From contig NZ_JAERUC010000032.1 in NCBI RefSeq assembly GCF_016745505.1, forward strand, positions 1 to 39,197: a stretch of DNA of 39,197 nucleotides. The letters run 5' to 3'. The notes beneath the pieces are model-generated. The model was not told the origin of the DNA. It saw only the letters and a list, made by a program, of their open reading frames with translations, and did not search any database. Shown one piece after another: positions 28,458 through 36,657 of this stretch (the stretch's first letter is position 1; each line of letters starts with the position of its first letter). This DNA is from Streptomyces silvae (lineage in GTDB: Bacteria > Actinomycetota > Actinomycetes > Streptomycetales > Streptomycetaceae). A program made the position numbers and the translations under genes.

Positions 28458-29043
28458 CCGCCGGAAGCGGCCCGTCGAGCCCGTCACCCTGAAAATCCTG
28501 GTGGCGGGCGGCTTCGGCGTGGGCAAGACGACCCTGGTGGGCGCGGTCAGCGAGATCAGACCGCTGCGCACGGAGGAGCGGCTGAGCGAGGCGGGCCGCC
28601 CCGTCGACGACGTGGCGGGCGTGGAGGGCAAGAGCACCACCACGGTGGCCATGGACTTCGGCCGGATCACCCTGCGCGAGGACCTGGTCCTCTATCTGTT
28701 CGGGACGCCCGGGCAGGACCGCTTCTGGTTCCTCTGGGACGAGCTGGCCCAGGGCGCCCTGGGCGCGGTGGTCCTGGCCGACACCCGGAGGCTGGAGGAC
28801 TGCTTCGCGGCGGTCGACTACTTCGAGCGCCGGGCGATCCCGTTCACGGTCGCCGTCAACCTCTTCGAGGGCGCGGAGCAGTTCCCCACCGAGACGGTCC
28901 GGGCGGCACTCGACCTCGACCCCGAGGTGCCGGTGCTGCTCTGCGACGCGCGCGACCGGGCGTCCGTACGGGATGTGCTCGTGGCGGTCGTGGAGCACGC
29001 CATGGTGCGGGCCGACCGGCTCCGGGAACCCGCCACGACCTGA
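28438..29043 (+). CDS. cvnD: Conservon ATP/GTP-binding protein (CvnD)
   Basis: A 201-aa small GTPase-like protein. The P-loop is GGFGVGKTTLVG (G24-T31); G3 is FGTPGQDRFWFLWDEL, with P-G-Q in place of the usual A-G-Q; the G4-like strand is VAVNLFEGAEQF instead of NKxD, so nucleotide specificity may be relaxed. Such proteins are called ATP/GTP-binding in conservons. The ATG at 28438 lies inside the end of cvnC. The gene ends the operon, because a 9-bp-stem hairpin follows at 29071-29096. No cytochrome P450 gene, the fifth member of some conservons, is present. Confidence 0.93.
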   Translation: MAFGRSSRRKRPVEPVTLKILVAGGFGVGKTTLVGAVSEIRPLRTEERLSEAGRPVDDVAGVEGKSTTTVAMDFGRITLREDLVLYLFGTPGQDRFWFLWDELAQGALGAVVLADTRRLEDCFAAVDYFERRAIPFTVAVNLFEGAEQFPTETVRAALDLDPEVPVLLCDARDRASVRDVLVAVVEHAMVRADRLREPATT

Positions 29044-29070
29044 CGGCGGTCCCACCGCACGTGACGCGGC

Positions 29071-29096
29071 CCGTACCCCCGCCGACCGGGGTACGG
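29071..29096 (+). terminator. Hairpin terminator after the conservon
   Basis: CCGTACCCC (29071-29079) and GGGGTACGG (29088-29096) pair perfectly over 9 bp with an 8-nt loop, 27 nt after the cvnD stop. A second short palindrome, TCACCC-G-GGGTGA, lies at 29131-29143 between the convergent genes. Confidence 0.65.
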
Positions 29097-29168
29097 ACCG
29101 CGCGTACGGTGTGTGGGGGGAAGTCAGTCTTCACCCGGGGTGACGGCTCGTCAACCCTGTGCGCGCAC

Positions 29169-29522
29169 TCATGCCCGCGGGTTCTCGGCGAGCCACTCGG
29201 CCGCCGTCTCCGCCAGCTCGGCGTCCCGCCCGGCGAGCATCATCCGGATCATCTGCACATCGCCGCGCAGCGACCACGCGGGGTGCCCGAACGTCGCCGG
29301 GTTGTTCTTCTCGATGAGGAAGTGCGCGGGCCACGCGGTCCCGTACCCGATGAGGGGGAGCGCCAGCGCGTAGCGCCGGCGGCCGCGTGCCAGACCGTAC
29401 GCCGTGACCGCGAGGCCGGTCAGCGTGCCCGTCAGATGGACCCATCGGGTCGCCGCCCTGGAGTGCATGGCGACGTAGTAGGGCCAGAATTCTTCGTACG
29501 AACCGAACGTCTGCTGTGGCAT
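29169..29522 (-). CDS. Mpo1-like (DUF962) membrane protein
   Basis: A 117-aa protein of the Mpo1/DUF962 family. The family motifs are FGSYEEFWPYYVAMHS at the start, RWVHLTGT with a conserved His, and AHFLIEKNNPATFGHPAWSL with further His residues. Two hydrophobic segments lie between (LTGLAVTAYGLARG and YALALPLIGYGTAWP). In yeast Mpo1 is an Fe(II)-dependent dioxygenase in 2-hydroxy fatty-acid breakdown; the His residues here fit metal binding. The bacterial role is inferred. The ATG at 29522 precedes the motif by a few residues; an in-frame GTG at 29558 would add 12 residues without better ribosome binding. It is transcribed leftward, convergent with the conservon. Confidence 0.85.
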   Translation of the reverse strand: MPQQTFGSYEEFWPYYVAMHSRAATRWVHLTGTLTGLAVTAYGLARGRRRYALALPLIGYGTAWPAHFLIEKNNPATFGHPAWSLRGDVQMIRMMLAGRDAELAETAAEWLAENPRA

Positions 29523-29577
29523 GAAGGCACCGTAATGGCTCGGCCGGCAACCGGACACGGCAGTTCCGCGTCCGATA

Positions 29578-29630
29578 AGGAGAACGGGCGGCCGGAGCCC
29601 ACGGGGGTGGTCCTGGTCGCCCGTTCTCCT
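29578..29630 (-). terminator. Long hairpin with 13-bp stem after the VanX-like gene
   Basis: AGGAGAACGGGCG (29578-29590) and CGCCCGTTCTCCT (29618-29630) pair perfectly over 13 bp around a 27-nt loop. A further direct copy CGCCCGTTCTCC occurs at 29639-29650. It lies between the VanX-like stop (29661) and the Mpo1-like start. It can terminate the VanX-like transcript. Confidence 0.6.
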
Positions 29631-29660
29631 CTTCTCTCCGCCCGTTCTCCGCCCGGGTCC

Positions 29661-30449
29661 TCAGTGCCCCGCCACGGAGCGCCTGGCCACCGGGAAGTCG
29701 AAGTAGGTGTCAGGGAAGAGCTCGGGCTTGTACGTGAAGTGCCACCACTCCTCGGCCAGATTCACGAAGCCCAGACCCGTCAGCGTCTCCTTGAGGAACT
29801 GCCGGTTGGCACGTTGCGCCCCCCGCACCCGCGGGTCGTCCGTGTGCGACAGGGTGTCGAAGCAGTCGAACCCCGTCCCCATGTCCACCGAGTTGTCGGG
29901 GAAGCGCTCAGCCTTGGGCCCGTAGCACGGAGCCAGCTTCTCGCCCGGCACGTACGGCCTGGTCGGCAGCGCAGGCAGCTTCACCAGGGTGAGATCCACC
30001 GTGCTGCCCCGGCTGTGACCGGATTTCTCCGCGATGTAACCGTCCTCGAACAGCCGTGTCTTGTCGACCGACGGATAGAACTCGGCCTTCATGGCCTGGT
30101 CGTCGAGGTCCTCGGCCCAGCGGACGAAGTGGTCCACGGCCCGCTGCGGCCGGTAGCAGTCGTACACCTTGAGCGAGTACCCCTTGCGCAGAAGGCTCCG
30201 CTGGGCCGTGCGCAGCGCCCGGGCGGCGGGCCGGGTCAGGATGCAGACGGGCTGCCGGTAGCCCTCCACCGGCTCGCCCATGAAGTTGTGCGCGGTGGTG
30301 TAGCGCATCTCCGTGATGATCGTCGGATCCACGGAGCGGAGGTCGACGAACTCCGGGGGAGCCTTGGGTTCGGGCCGGGCCGCCGCCACCGGGGCGGCGG
30401 CGGTCACGGCGAGCAGAGCGGCGCCGGCGGCGGCCAGGGCGCGGAGCAT
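29661..30449 (-). CDS. Secreted M15D peptidase, VanX-like D-Ala-D-Ala dipeptidase
   Basis: A 262-aa zinc peptidase of the VanX/DdpX family. An N-terminal signal peptide (about 1-25, LAAAGAALLAVTAAAPVAAA) suggests export. The catalytic motifs are SGHSRGSTVDLTL with zinc ligands H145 and D152 and EEWWHFTY with general base E234 and ligand H237; R100 in DCYRPQRAV is the conserved substrate-site arginine. The family hydrolyses D-Ala-D-Ala dipeptides; as an exported protein it may work on peptidoglycan fragments. I chose ATG 30449 because AGGAA lies 8 nt upstream; the in-frame ATG at 30467 would give a longer N-terminus (268 aa). There is no vanHA or vanRS nearby, so this is not a resistance cluster. 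Confidence 0.88.
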   Translation of the reverse strand: MLRALAAAGAALLAVTAAAPVAAARPEPKAPPEFVDLRSVDPTIITEMRYTTAHNFMGEPVEGYRQPVCILTRPAARALRTAQRSLLRKGYSLKVYDCYRPQRAVDHFVRWAEDLDDQAMKAEFYPSVDKTRLFEDGYIAEKSGHSRGSTVDLTLVKLPALPTRPYVPGEKLAPCYGPKAERFPDNSVDMGTGFDCFDTLSHTDDPRVRGAQRANRQFLKETLTGLGFVNLAEEWWHFTYKPELFPDTYFDFPVARRSVAGH

Positions 30450-30515
30450 ACGAACAGTTCCTGTCATGGGCACACCGTCTATCAGCTCCGGGGCCCCAGG
30501 AGAAGAGTGATCGGA

Positions 30516-30529
30516 TACAGTCCCGCCCG
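30516..30529 (+). promoter_or_regulatory. Putative -10 for leaderless Nudix gene
   Basis: TACAGT (30516-30521) lies 7 nt before the GTG at 30529, which has no ribosome-binding site, as in a leaderless transcript. No convincing -35 is seen. Confidence 0.4.
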
Positions 30530-31026
30530 TGAAGGACTCCCACTGCGGCAACTGCGGGGCCCGGTACGCCACCGACGCCTGGCCCCGCACCTGCACGGCC
30601 TGCGGCCGCACCGCCTACCGCAACCCGCTGCCCGTCGCCGTCGCCCTGCTGCCCGTCACCGGAGCGCACACCACCGGCCTCGTGGTCATCACCCGCACCA
30701 TCGAGCCGCACCGGGGCGGGACCGCGCTGCCCGGCGGCTACATCGACCGCACCGAGGACTGGCGCCACGCCGTCGTCCGCGAGCTGCACGAGGAGACCGG
30801 CATCCGGGCCGACGAGACGGATGTACGCCTCGCCGACGCCCTGAGCTCCCCGGACGGCCACCTCCTGCTCTTCGGACTGCTCCTGCCACGCCCCGCCTCG
30901 GAACTCCCGCCCTCCGCACCCACGGACGAGACCTCCGGATACGCCGTGCTGCGCACCCCGGACACGCTCGCCTTCCCCCTGCACACCCAGGCCGTACGCC
31001 GCTGGTTCGCCGGCGCCTACGGCTGA
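30529..31026 (+). CDS. Zinc-ribbon Nudix hydrolase
   Basis: A 165-aa Nudix hydrolase with an N-terminal zinc ribbon (C6, C9, C22, C25: HCGNCGARY ... TCTACGR) of the NudC/NADH-pyrophosphatase-like type. The Nudix box is complete, G-x5-E-x7-REUxEExGU, at about residues 66-88 (core RELHEETGI). The chain is short compared with NudC, lacking its N-terminal domain. It probably hydrolyses a nucleoside diphosphate derivative; the substrate is unknown. GTG 30529 begins immediately before the ribbon, and TACAGT lies 7 nt upstream, suggesting a leaderless start. It is divergent from the VanX-like gene and its 3' end overlaps the GH31 stop by 10 bp on the opposite strand. Confidence 0.88.
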   Translation: MKDSHCGNCGARYATDAWPRTCTACGRTAYRNPLPVAVALLPVTGAHTTGLVVITRTIEPHRGGTALPGGYIDRTEDWRHAVVRELHEETGIRADETDVRLADALSSPDGHLLLFGLLLPRPASELPPSAPTDETSGYAVLRTPDTLAFPLHTQAVRRWFAGAYG

Positions 31027-33380
31027 GCCGGCAGCCCCCGCACCCGGACCGGATACGGAACCAGCTCCTCCTCCCCGTCCCGCTCGACCACCACCCGGCC
31101 GGCGGCGACCCGCGACGTGTAGCGCTCCACCTCGGCCCGCTCCCACCCGTCGCCCATGTCCCGTACGACCGGCCCGCCGCCGGAACGCCCCGGGGACGGA
31201 GCCCACACCTCCAGTTCGAGGTCCCCCTCCGCGCCCCGCACCGGGATCACCGCACCCGCCCGCGCCAGCACCGGGATCCGCGACAGCGGCGCCTCCACCA
31301 CCACCTGCCCCGGCCCCTCGTACGCCCGCCCGGTCGCCGTGTCGTACCACCGCCCGCGCGGCAGCCGCACCACCCTGCGCACCGCCCCCTCCTCCAGCAC
31401 CGGCGCGACCAGCAGCGCGTCACCCAGCAGGAACGCGTCCTCGCAGTCCCGCAGCGCACGGTCCCCCGGCGCGCCCCACCACACCGGCCGCACATACGGC
31501 GCACCGGTCAGCAGCGCCAGCCGCGCCAGCGTCACGAAGTACGGGAGCAGCCGCTCCCGCTCCGCCAGCGCCCGCCCGGCGTGCGCGAGAACCTCCGGCC
31601 CGAACTCCCAGGGCTCCCGCCGCCCCGCGTCGATGGCCGCATGGGTCCGGAACAGCGGCATGTACGCGCCCAGCTGGAACCAGCGCAGATACAGCTCGGG
31701 CGACGGTGACCCGTCGAAACCCCCGACATCGGGCCCCGAGTACGGCACCCCGCAGAGCCCGAGCCCCAGCACCAGCGCCAGCGAGGCCCGCAGCCCCGGC
31801 CACCCCGTGGCGACATCACCGGACCAGGTGCCGCCGTACCGCTGCATCCCCGCCCAGCCCGAACGCGAGAACAGGAAAGGCCGCTCGTCGGGTCGCAGCC
31901 GGCGCAGCGCCTCGTACCCCGCCCTCGCCATCGCGAGGGCGTACACGTTGTGGGCCTCCCGGTGGTCCCCGCCCCGGCCCTCCAGCGAGTGCCGGGACGA
32001 ACGCGGCAAGGACGGATCCCCGAACGCCGAGAACGACACCGGCTCGTTCATGTCGTGCCACACCCCGGCGAACCCCTGGCCGAGCCGCTCCTCGTACAGC
32101 CCGCCCCACCACGCGCGCACCAGCGGATCGGTGAAGTCCGGATAGACGCACTCACCCGGCCACACCTCACCCAGCACCGGAACGCCCTGCGGATCCCGGA
32201 CGAACGCGCCGTCCGCACCGACCGCCATGCCGCTGTCGAACACCGCCTCGCCCACCGACGCTTTGACCGCCGGGTCGACGATCGACACCAGCCGGACACC
32301 GTCCTCCCGCAGCTCCTTCGCCAGCCGGGGGAGATCCGGGAACCGCTCCCGGTCGACGGTGAACACCCGGTGCGCGTCGTAGTGGTCGATGTCCAGGTGC
32401 AGCACCGACAGCGGCAGCCCCCGCTCCCGGTACCCGGCCGCGATCCGCCGCACCTCCTGCTCGCTGCCGAAACCCCAGCGCGCGTGCTGCGGACCCAGCG
32501 CCCACGACGGCGGCAGCGCGGGCGCCCCCGTCAGCTCCGTCCAGCCCCGCAGCACCCTGGCCGGCGTACCCACCACCACCCAGCAGCGGAGCGGACCCCC
32601 CTCCATCCGCACCTCGCACGCCCCCGGCCGGTCGTGCCCCGACCCCTCACCCTCCTCGCCCTCCCGCAGAGTCACTCGCCCCGCCCAGGAGTTGTCGTGG
32701 AACGCCAGATGGGTCCCCGCGTCCGAGACCACCACCTGCACCGGCATCGTCAGATACAGCGGATCGTCCCCCGGCCCGAACCGGCCGCCCGGATCGGTGT
32801 TCCACAGCCGGTACGTGCCCTCCCGCAGCCTGGGACCGGAGGCCCGCCCGCCCAGCCCGAAGAAACGGGCGTCGGCCGGCACCTCGGACCGCTGCACCCA
32901 CCGCGCCGGACCGCCCGCCACCGGCTCCCACCAGCGCGGCGGCAGCTCCCGGCGCAGCACCACACCCCCCGGCGTACGCAACTCCAGCGCCCCGTGCCGC
33001 GACACGGCGACCGTCAGCCGCTCCGACACCACCTGCCAGCCGCCGTTCTTGTCCGGCTCCAGCCGCGCCCGCGGATCCGCCTCGGGACCGTCCCCGGGCA
33101 GCGCGTACGAGGGCAGGAGCTCCGCGCCGTCCCACGACCAGAACACCGCACCGCCCACCGCCACCCTGACCCGCAGCCGCGAACGCGCGAACCGCACCAC
33201 CCCGCCGCCCGGCCCCGGCTCCGCACCGATCAGGAGCCCGGGCACCCGAGCCAGCTCCGCACCGCGCGGCGCCAGCGCCCGCGCATCCGCCCGCCGGCGC
33301 CGCCAGGCCGAGCGCACCGTGCGCATCCCCTGCACGGAACCGACCATCCTCACCGAACGCACCAGGTCACGACCATCCAT
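31017..33380 (-). CDS. Glycoside hydrolase family 31 (alpha-glucosidase/xylosidase type)
   Basis: A 787-aa GH31 enzyme. The catalytic nucleophile is D443 in GVWHDMNEPVSFSAFGD (WxDMNEP signature). The acid/base aspartate is in TWSGDVATGWPGL. SFLHLDIDHYDA-like (SVLHLDIDHYDAHRVFTVD), PYSGPDVGGFDG and YLRWFQLGAYMPLFRTHA are also typical. No signal peptide is present; the N-terminus is basic, so it is probably intracellular, acting on imported alpha-glucosides or maltodextrins. ATG 33380 has AGGGTGG upstream; a GTG at 33389 would add three residues. It stands alone, convergent with the Nudix gene and divergent from acetoacetyl-CoA synthetase. Confidence 0.94.
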   Translation of the reverse strand: MDGRDLVRSVRMVGSVQGMRTVRSAWRRRRADARALAPRGAELARVPGLLIGAEPGPGGGVVRFARSRLRVRVAVGGAVFWSWDGAELLPSYALPGDGPEADPRARLEPDKNGGWQVVSERLTVAVSRHGALELRTPGGVVLRRELPPRWWEPVAGGPARWVQRSEVPADARFFGLGGRASGPRLREGTYRLWNTDPGGRFGPGDDPLYLTMPVQVVVSDAGTHLAFHDNSWAGRVTLREGEEGEGSGHDRPGACEVRMEGGPLRCWVVVGTPARVLRGWTELTGAPALPPSWALGPQHARWGFGSEQEVRRIAAGYRERGLPLSVLHLDIDHYDAHRVFTVDRERFPDLPRLAKELREDGVRLVSIVDPAVKASVGEAVFDSGMAVGADGAFVRDPQGVPVLGEVWPGECVYPDFTDPLVRAWWGGLYEERLGQGFAGVWHDMNEPVSFSAFGDPSLPRSSRHSLEGRGGDHREAHNVYALAMARAGYEALRRLRPDERPFLFSRSGWAGMQRYGGTWSGDVATGWPGLRASLALVLGLGLCGVPYSGPDVGGFDGSPSPELYLRWFQLGAYMPLFRTHAAIDAGRREPWEFGPEVLAHAGRALAERERLLPYFVTLARLALLTGAPYVRPVWWGAPGDRALRDCEDAFLLGDALLVAPVLEEGAVRRVVRLPRGRWYDTATGRAYEGPGQVVVEAPLSRIPVLARAGAVIPVRGAEGDLELEVWAPSPGRSGGGPVVRDMGDGWERAEVERYTSRVAAGRVVVERDGEEELVPYPVRVRGLPAQP

Positions 33381-33389
33381 GCGGGCCAC

Positions 33390-33602
33390 CCTGCCATCCG
33401 CCAGGACGGATGCGTGCTCCGTTCAGCTTCCGTTCACCTGTGGCTTCACCACACAACCGGACACGCGGCCATGGCAGGGCAACCCTGGTGCGCGGGACGA
33501 TCACATGGCATCGTCCGTAACAGCCGTTCACGCGCACACCCCAGCCCGTGCGCGCGCGAGCACGCAGACCCCGCGTACACCCCGAAAGGCCAGGGAGCCT
33601 CC
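33390..33602. other. Divergent intergenic region, GH31 and aacS promoters
   Basis: This 222-bp region (33381-33602) has no gene. It must hold promoters for both flanking divergent genes; TTCAC repeats occur near 33425-33455 (GTTCACCTG, CTTCACCAC). I could not single out a convincing -35/-10 pair. Confidence 0.3.
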
Positions 33603-35579
33603 ATGACCTCAGCAGCCGGCGAAGCCCCCCTCTGGCAGCCCCAGCCCGAGCGCGTCGAGGCAGCGGCCGTCACGCGCTTCCAGCGGTGGGCGGCCGGACG
33701 CCACGGAGCCCCCGCCGACGGCGGCTACGCGGCACTGCACCGCTGGTCCGTCGACGAACTCGACACCTTCTGGCAGTCCGTCGCCGAGTGGTTCGACGTC
33801 CGCTTCTCCACCCCGTACGAGACCGTCATCGGCGACCGCACCATGCCCGGCGCCCAGTGGTTCCCCGGCGCCACCCTCAACTACGCCGAGCACGCCCTGC
33901 GCACGGCCGAGGACCCGCTCCGCGCGGACGCCCCCGCCCTGCTGTACGTCGACGAGACCCACACCCAGGCCGCCGTCAGCTGGTCCGAACTCCGGCGCCA
34001 GACGGGCGCGCTGGCGGCCGAACTCCGCGCGCTGGGCGTCACCCCCGGCGACCGGGTCAGCGGATACCTCCCCAACATCCCCCAGGCGGTCGTCGCGTTC
34101 CTCGCCACCGCCGCCGTCGGCGCGGTCTGGACCTCCTGCGCCCCCGACTTCGGCGCCCGCAGCGTCCTGGACCGCTTCCAGCAGGTCGAACCCGTGGTCC
34201 TGTTCACCGTCGACGGCTACCGCTACGGCGGCAAGGAGCACGACCGCACCGCCACCGTCGCCGAACTCCGCAGCGAACTCCCCACCCTGCGCGCGGTCGT
34301 CCACATCCCCCTCCTCGGCACGGACGCGCCCGAAGGCGCCCTCGCGTGGGCCGCGCTCACCTCCGCCGACACCGAACCGGTCTTCGAGCAGGTCCCCTTC
34401 GAGCACCCGCTCTGGGTGCTGTACTCCTCCGGTACGACCGGACTTCCCAAGGCGATCGTCCAGTCCCAGGGCGGGATCCTCCTCGAACACTTCAAGCAGA
34501 TCGGGCTGCACTGCGACCTCGGCCCCGACGACCGGTTCTTCTGGTACACCTCCACCGGCTGGATGATGTGGAACTTCCTGGTCTCCGGCCTGCTCACCGG
34601 CACCACCCTCGTGCTCTACGACGGCAGCCCCGGCTATCCGGACGTCCAGGCCCAGTGGCGCGTCGCCGAACAGACCGGAGCGACCCTCTTCGGCACCTCG
34701 GCCGCCTATGTCATGGCCTGCCGGAAGGCGGACGTCCACCCGGGCCGCGACCACGACCTCAGCCGCGTCCAGTGCGTCGCCACCACCGGCTCCCCGCTCC
34801 CGCCCGACGGCTTCCGCTGGCTCCACGACGAGGTGGCCGACGACCTGTGGATCGCCTCCGTCAGCGGCGGCACCGACGTCTGCAGCTGCTTCGCGGGCGC
34901 GGTCCCCACCCTGCCGGTCCACATCGGCGAACTCCAGGCACCCTGCCTCGGCACCGACCTCCAGTCCTGGGACCCCTCGGGCAAGCCGCTCATCGGTGAG
35001 GTCGGCGAACTCGTCGTGACGGCACCCATGCCCTCCATGCCCGTCCGCTTCTGGAACGACCCCGACGGCAGCCGCTACCACGACAGTTACTTCGACATGT
35101 ACCCCGGCGTCTGGCGCCACGGGGACTGGATCACCCTCACCGACCGCGGCTCGGTCATCATCCACGGCCGCTCCGACTCCACCCTTAACCGGCAAGGCGT
35201 CCGGATGGGCTCCGCCGACATCTACGAGGCGGTCGAGAGGCTCCCCGAGATCCGCGAATCCCTCGTCATCGGCCTCGAGGAGCCGGACGGCGGCTACTGG
35301 ATGCCCCTGTTCGTCCACCTCGCCGAGGGCGCCACGCTCGACGACGACCTCCGCGACAGCATCAAGCGGACCATCCGCGAGAACCTCTCACCCCGCCATG
35401 TACCGGACGAGGTCATCGAGGTCCCCGGCATCCCGCACACCCTGACCGGCAAGCGCATCGAGGTTCCGGTCAAGCGGCTCCTCCAGGGCACAGCCCTGTC
35501 CAAGGCGGTCAACCCGGGCTCCATCGACAACCTCGAACTCCTCCGCTTCTACGAGGAACTCGCCCGCGCACGCCACTGA
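33603..35579 (+). CDS. Acetoacetyl-CoA synthetase
   Basis: A 658-aa adenylate-forming enzyme, acetoacetate-CoA ligase (AacS), which makes acetoacetyl-CoA from acetoacetate, ATP and CoA for lipid or polyketide precursor metabolism. Motifs: WFPGATLNYAEHAL near the start, ATP-binding loop YSSGTTGLPKAIVQ (about 277-290), TSTGWMMWNFLVSGLL typical of AacS rather than of acetate ligases, adenylate core GDWITLTDRGSVIIHGRSD, and the catalytic lysine K617 in LTGKRIEVPVK. Length matches the family. ATG 33603 has AGGGAG 6 nt upstream. In other Streptomyces this gene is a known single-gene locus. It is followed by a hypothetical protein 78 bp downstream. Confidence 0.95.
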   Translation: MTSAAGEAPLWQPQPERVEAAAVTRFQRWAAGRHGAPADGGYAALHRWSVDELDTFWQSVAEWFDVRFSTPYETVIGDRTMPGAQWFPGATLNYAEHALRTAEDPLRADAPALLYVDETHTQAAVSWSELRRQTGALAAELRALGVTPGDRVSGYLPNIPQAVVAFLATAAVGAVWTSCAPDFGARSVLDRFQQVEPVVLFTVDGYRYGGKEHDRTATVAELRSELPTLRAVVHIPLLGTDAPEGALAWAALTSADTEPVFEQVPFEHPLWVLYSSGTTGLPKAIVQSQGGILLEHFKQIGLHCDLGPDDRFFWYTSTGWMMWNFLVSGLLTGTTLVLYDGSPGYPDVQAQWRVAEQTGATLFGTSAAYVMACRKADVHPGRDHDLSRVQCVATTGSPLPPDGFRWLHDEVADDLWIASVSGGTDVCSCFAGAVPTLPVHIGELQAPCLGTDLQSWDPSGKPLIGEVGELVVTAPMPSMPVRFWNDPDGSRYHDSYFDMYPGVWRHGDWITLTDRGSVIIHGRSDSTLNRQGVRMGSADIYEAVERLPEIRESLVIGLEEPDGGYWMPLFVHLAEGATLDDDLRDSIKRTIRENLSPRHVPDEVIEVPGIPHTLTGKRIEVPVKRLLQGTALSKAVNPGSIDNLELLRFYEELARARH

Positions 35580-35657
35580 ACCGGCCGCGGGGAAGGCCGT
35601 TGTCAGTCCCCCTGATTACGCTGAGTGAGCATCGATCGACAGCGCACAGGGGGACTC

Positions 35658-36572
35658 ATGGCGCACATCAAGCAGACCGAACGCAGCCGGCGGCGCGCCG
35701 GAACATCCATGCGACGCGCACTGCGCCGCGAAGCACCCAGCACCGTCGGCCTCCTGGTCGACGCCGAGGACTTCGCGGCCATGCGCCACTACCGGACCTT
35801 CACCTTCGAGGACCACGCGGTCTACCTCCAGCAGGTCGAAGGCCTGCTGCGGACACTCGCCGCACAGGGCATGCACACCACCGTCGCCCTCTTCGACCCC
35901 GAGGACTACGCGGAGTTCTGCGCCGAGTCCGGCCTGGATCCCGACGAACACACGAGCCGCAGCCGGTTCACCGCCGAGATCGCCGCAGCCGGCGCCACCG
36001 TGGCGTACACCGGGCAGCCCATCGACACACTGATCCCGCTGCTCGTCTCACGAGCGGTCAGGCGCGCGACATGGGAGTACGCCACGCTGCTGCTGGCGGG
36101 CCTCGGCGACTGCGCGGACTGCGGCCAGGACATCGGCAGGGCCGCCTTCGACCGGGCCTCCCACCTGCTGATGCGTCTGCTGGACACGGCAGGCCCGGGC
36201 ACCCACCACCTCGTCTGCAGCACACCCACGGAGAACGAACAGCTCCTCGCCGTCCTCCACACCGCCCGGGACATGGACGGCCCCGCACGCCTCGCGTCGT
36301 CGGAGGGCGCGGAGTTCGCGACCGTGCTCGCCGTGGGGGTCGCGCTCGAAACCCAGGGAGGCGTCGTCCTGCGCACCACGGCCCCCGACGCCCCCGACCG
36401 GGTGCACGGCTGGCGGCTGCACCGGGGCGCCCTCCTCCCGCTCACGGCGGGCGAGGTCTTCAGCGCGTACTGCACCGACGCCGACACGGGCGAACCCGTC
36501 TCGCCCGAATCAGGCGTGGAGTACTGCGCGGGATTCGACATCGGCGCCGACGAACCGGAGGCCCACCACTGA
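35658..36572 (+). CDS. Conserved-looking hypothetical protein
   Basis: A 304-aa soluble protein that I do not recognise. A basic N-terminus (MAHIKQTERSRRRAGTSMRRALRRE) precedes an alpha/beta domain (TVGLLVDAEDFAAMRHYRTF, MHTTVALFDPEDYAEFCAES, GATVAYTGQPIDTLIPLLVS). The middle has a possible short metal-binding knuckle DCADCGQDIG; the C-terminal part is rich in beta strands. No signal peptide or membrane segment is seen. ATG 35658 has AGGGGG just upstream; an in-frame GTG at 35625 is possible. TTGTCA (35600-35605) and TACGCT (35617-35622) resemble promoter hexamers but are only 11 nt apart. It is bounded by a strong two-way terminator. It may be a Streptomyces-specific regulator, which is a guess. 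Confidence 0.75.
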   Translation: MAHIKQTERSRRRAGTSMRRALRREAPSTVGLLVDAEDFAAMRHYRTFTFEDHAVYLQQVEGLLRTLAAQGMHTTVALFDPEDYAEFCAESGLDPDEHTSRSRFTAEIAAAGATVAYTGQPIDTLIPLLVSRAVRRATWEYATLLLAGLGDCADCGQDIGRAAFDRASHLLMRLLDTAGPGTHHLVCSTPTENEQLLAVLHTARDMDGPARLASSEGAEFATVLAVGVALETQGGVVLRTTAPDAPDRVHGWRLHRGALLPLTAGEVFSAYCTDADTGEPVSPESGVEYCAGFDIGADEPEAHH

Positions 36573-36582
36573 CACACAAGGG

Positions 36583-36621
36583 GAGAGGGGGTCCCCGCCG
36601 AACCGGCGGGAACCCCCTCTC
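36583..36621. terminator. Strong bidirectional hairpin terminator
   Basis: GAGAGGGGGTCCCCGCCG (36583-36600) pairs with CGGCGGGAACCCCCTCTC (36604-36621), an 18-bp stem with one mismatch and a 3-nt loop. It lies between the convergent hypothetical gene (stop 36572) and ptsI (stop 36658) and can serve both. Confidence 0.85.
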
Positions 36622-36657
36622 ACACCTCTCACCGCCGACCGCCAGGGGCGGACGGTG

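Noticed and set aside
29661..30449. Vancomycin-resistance cluster
   Set aside because: The VanX-like gene has a signal peptide and no vanH, vanA, vanR or vanS neighbour, so it is more likely a housekeeping D,D-dipeptidase.
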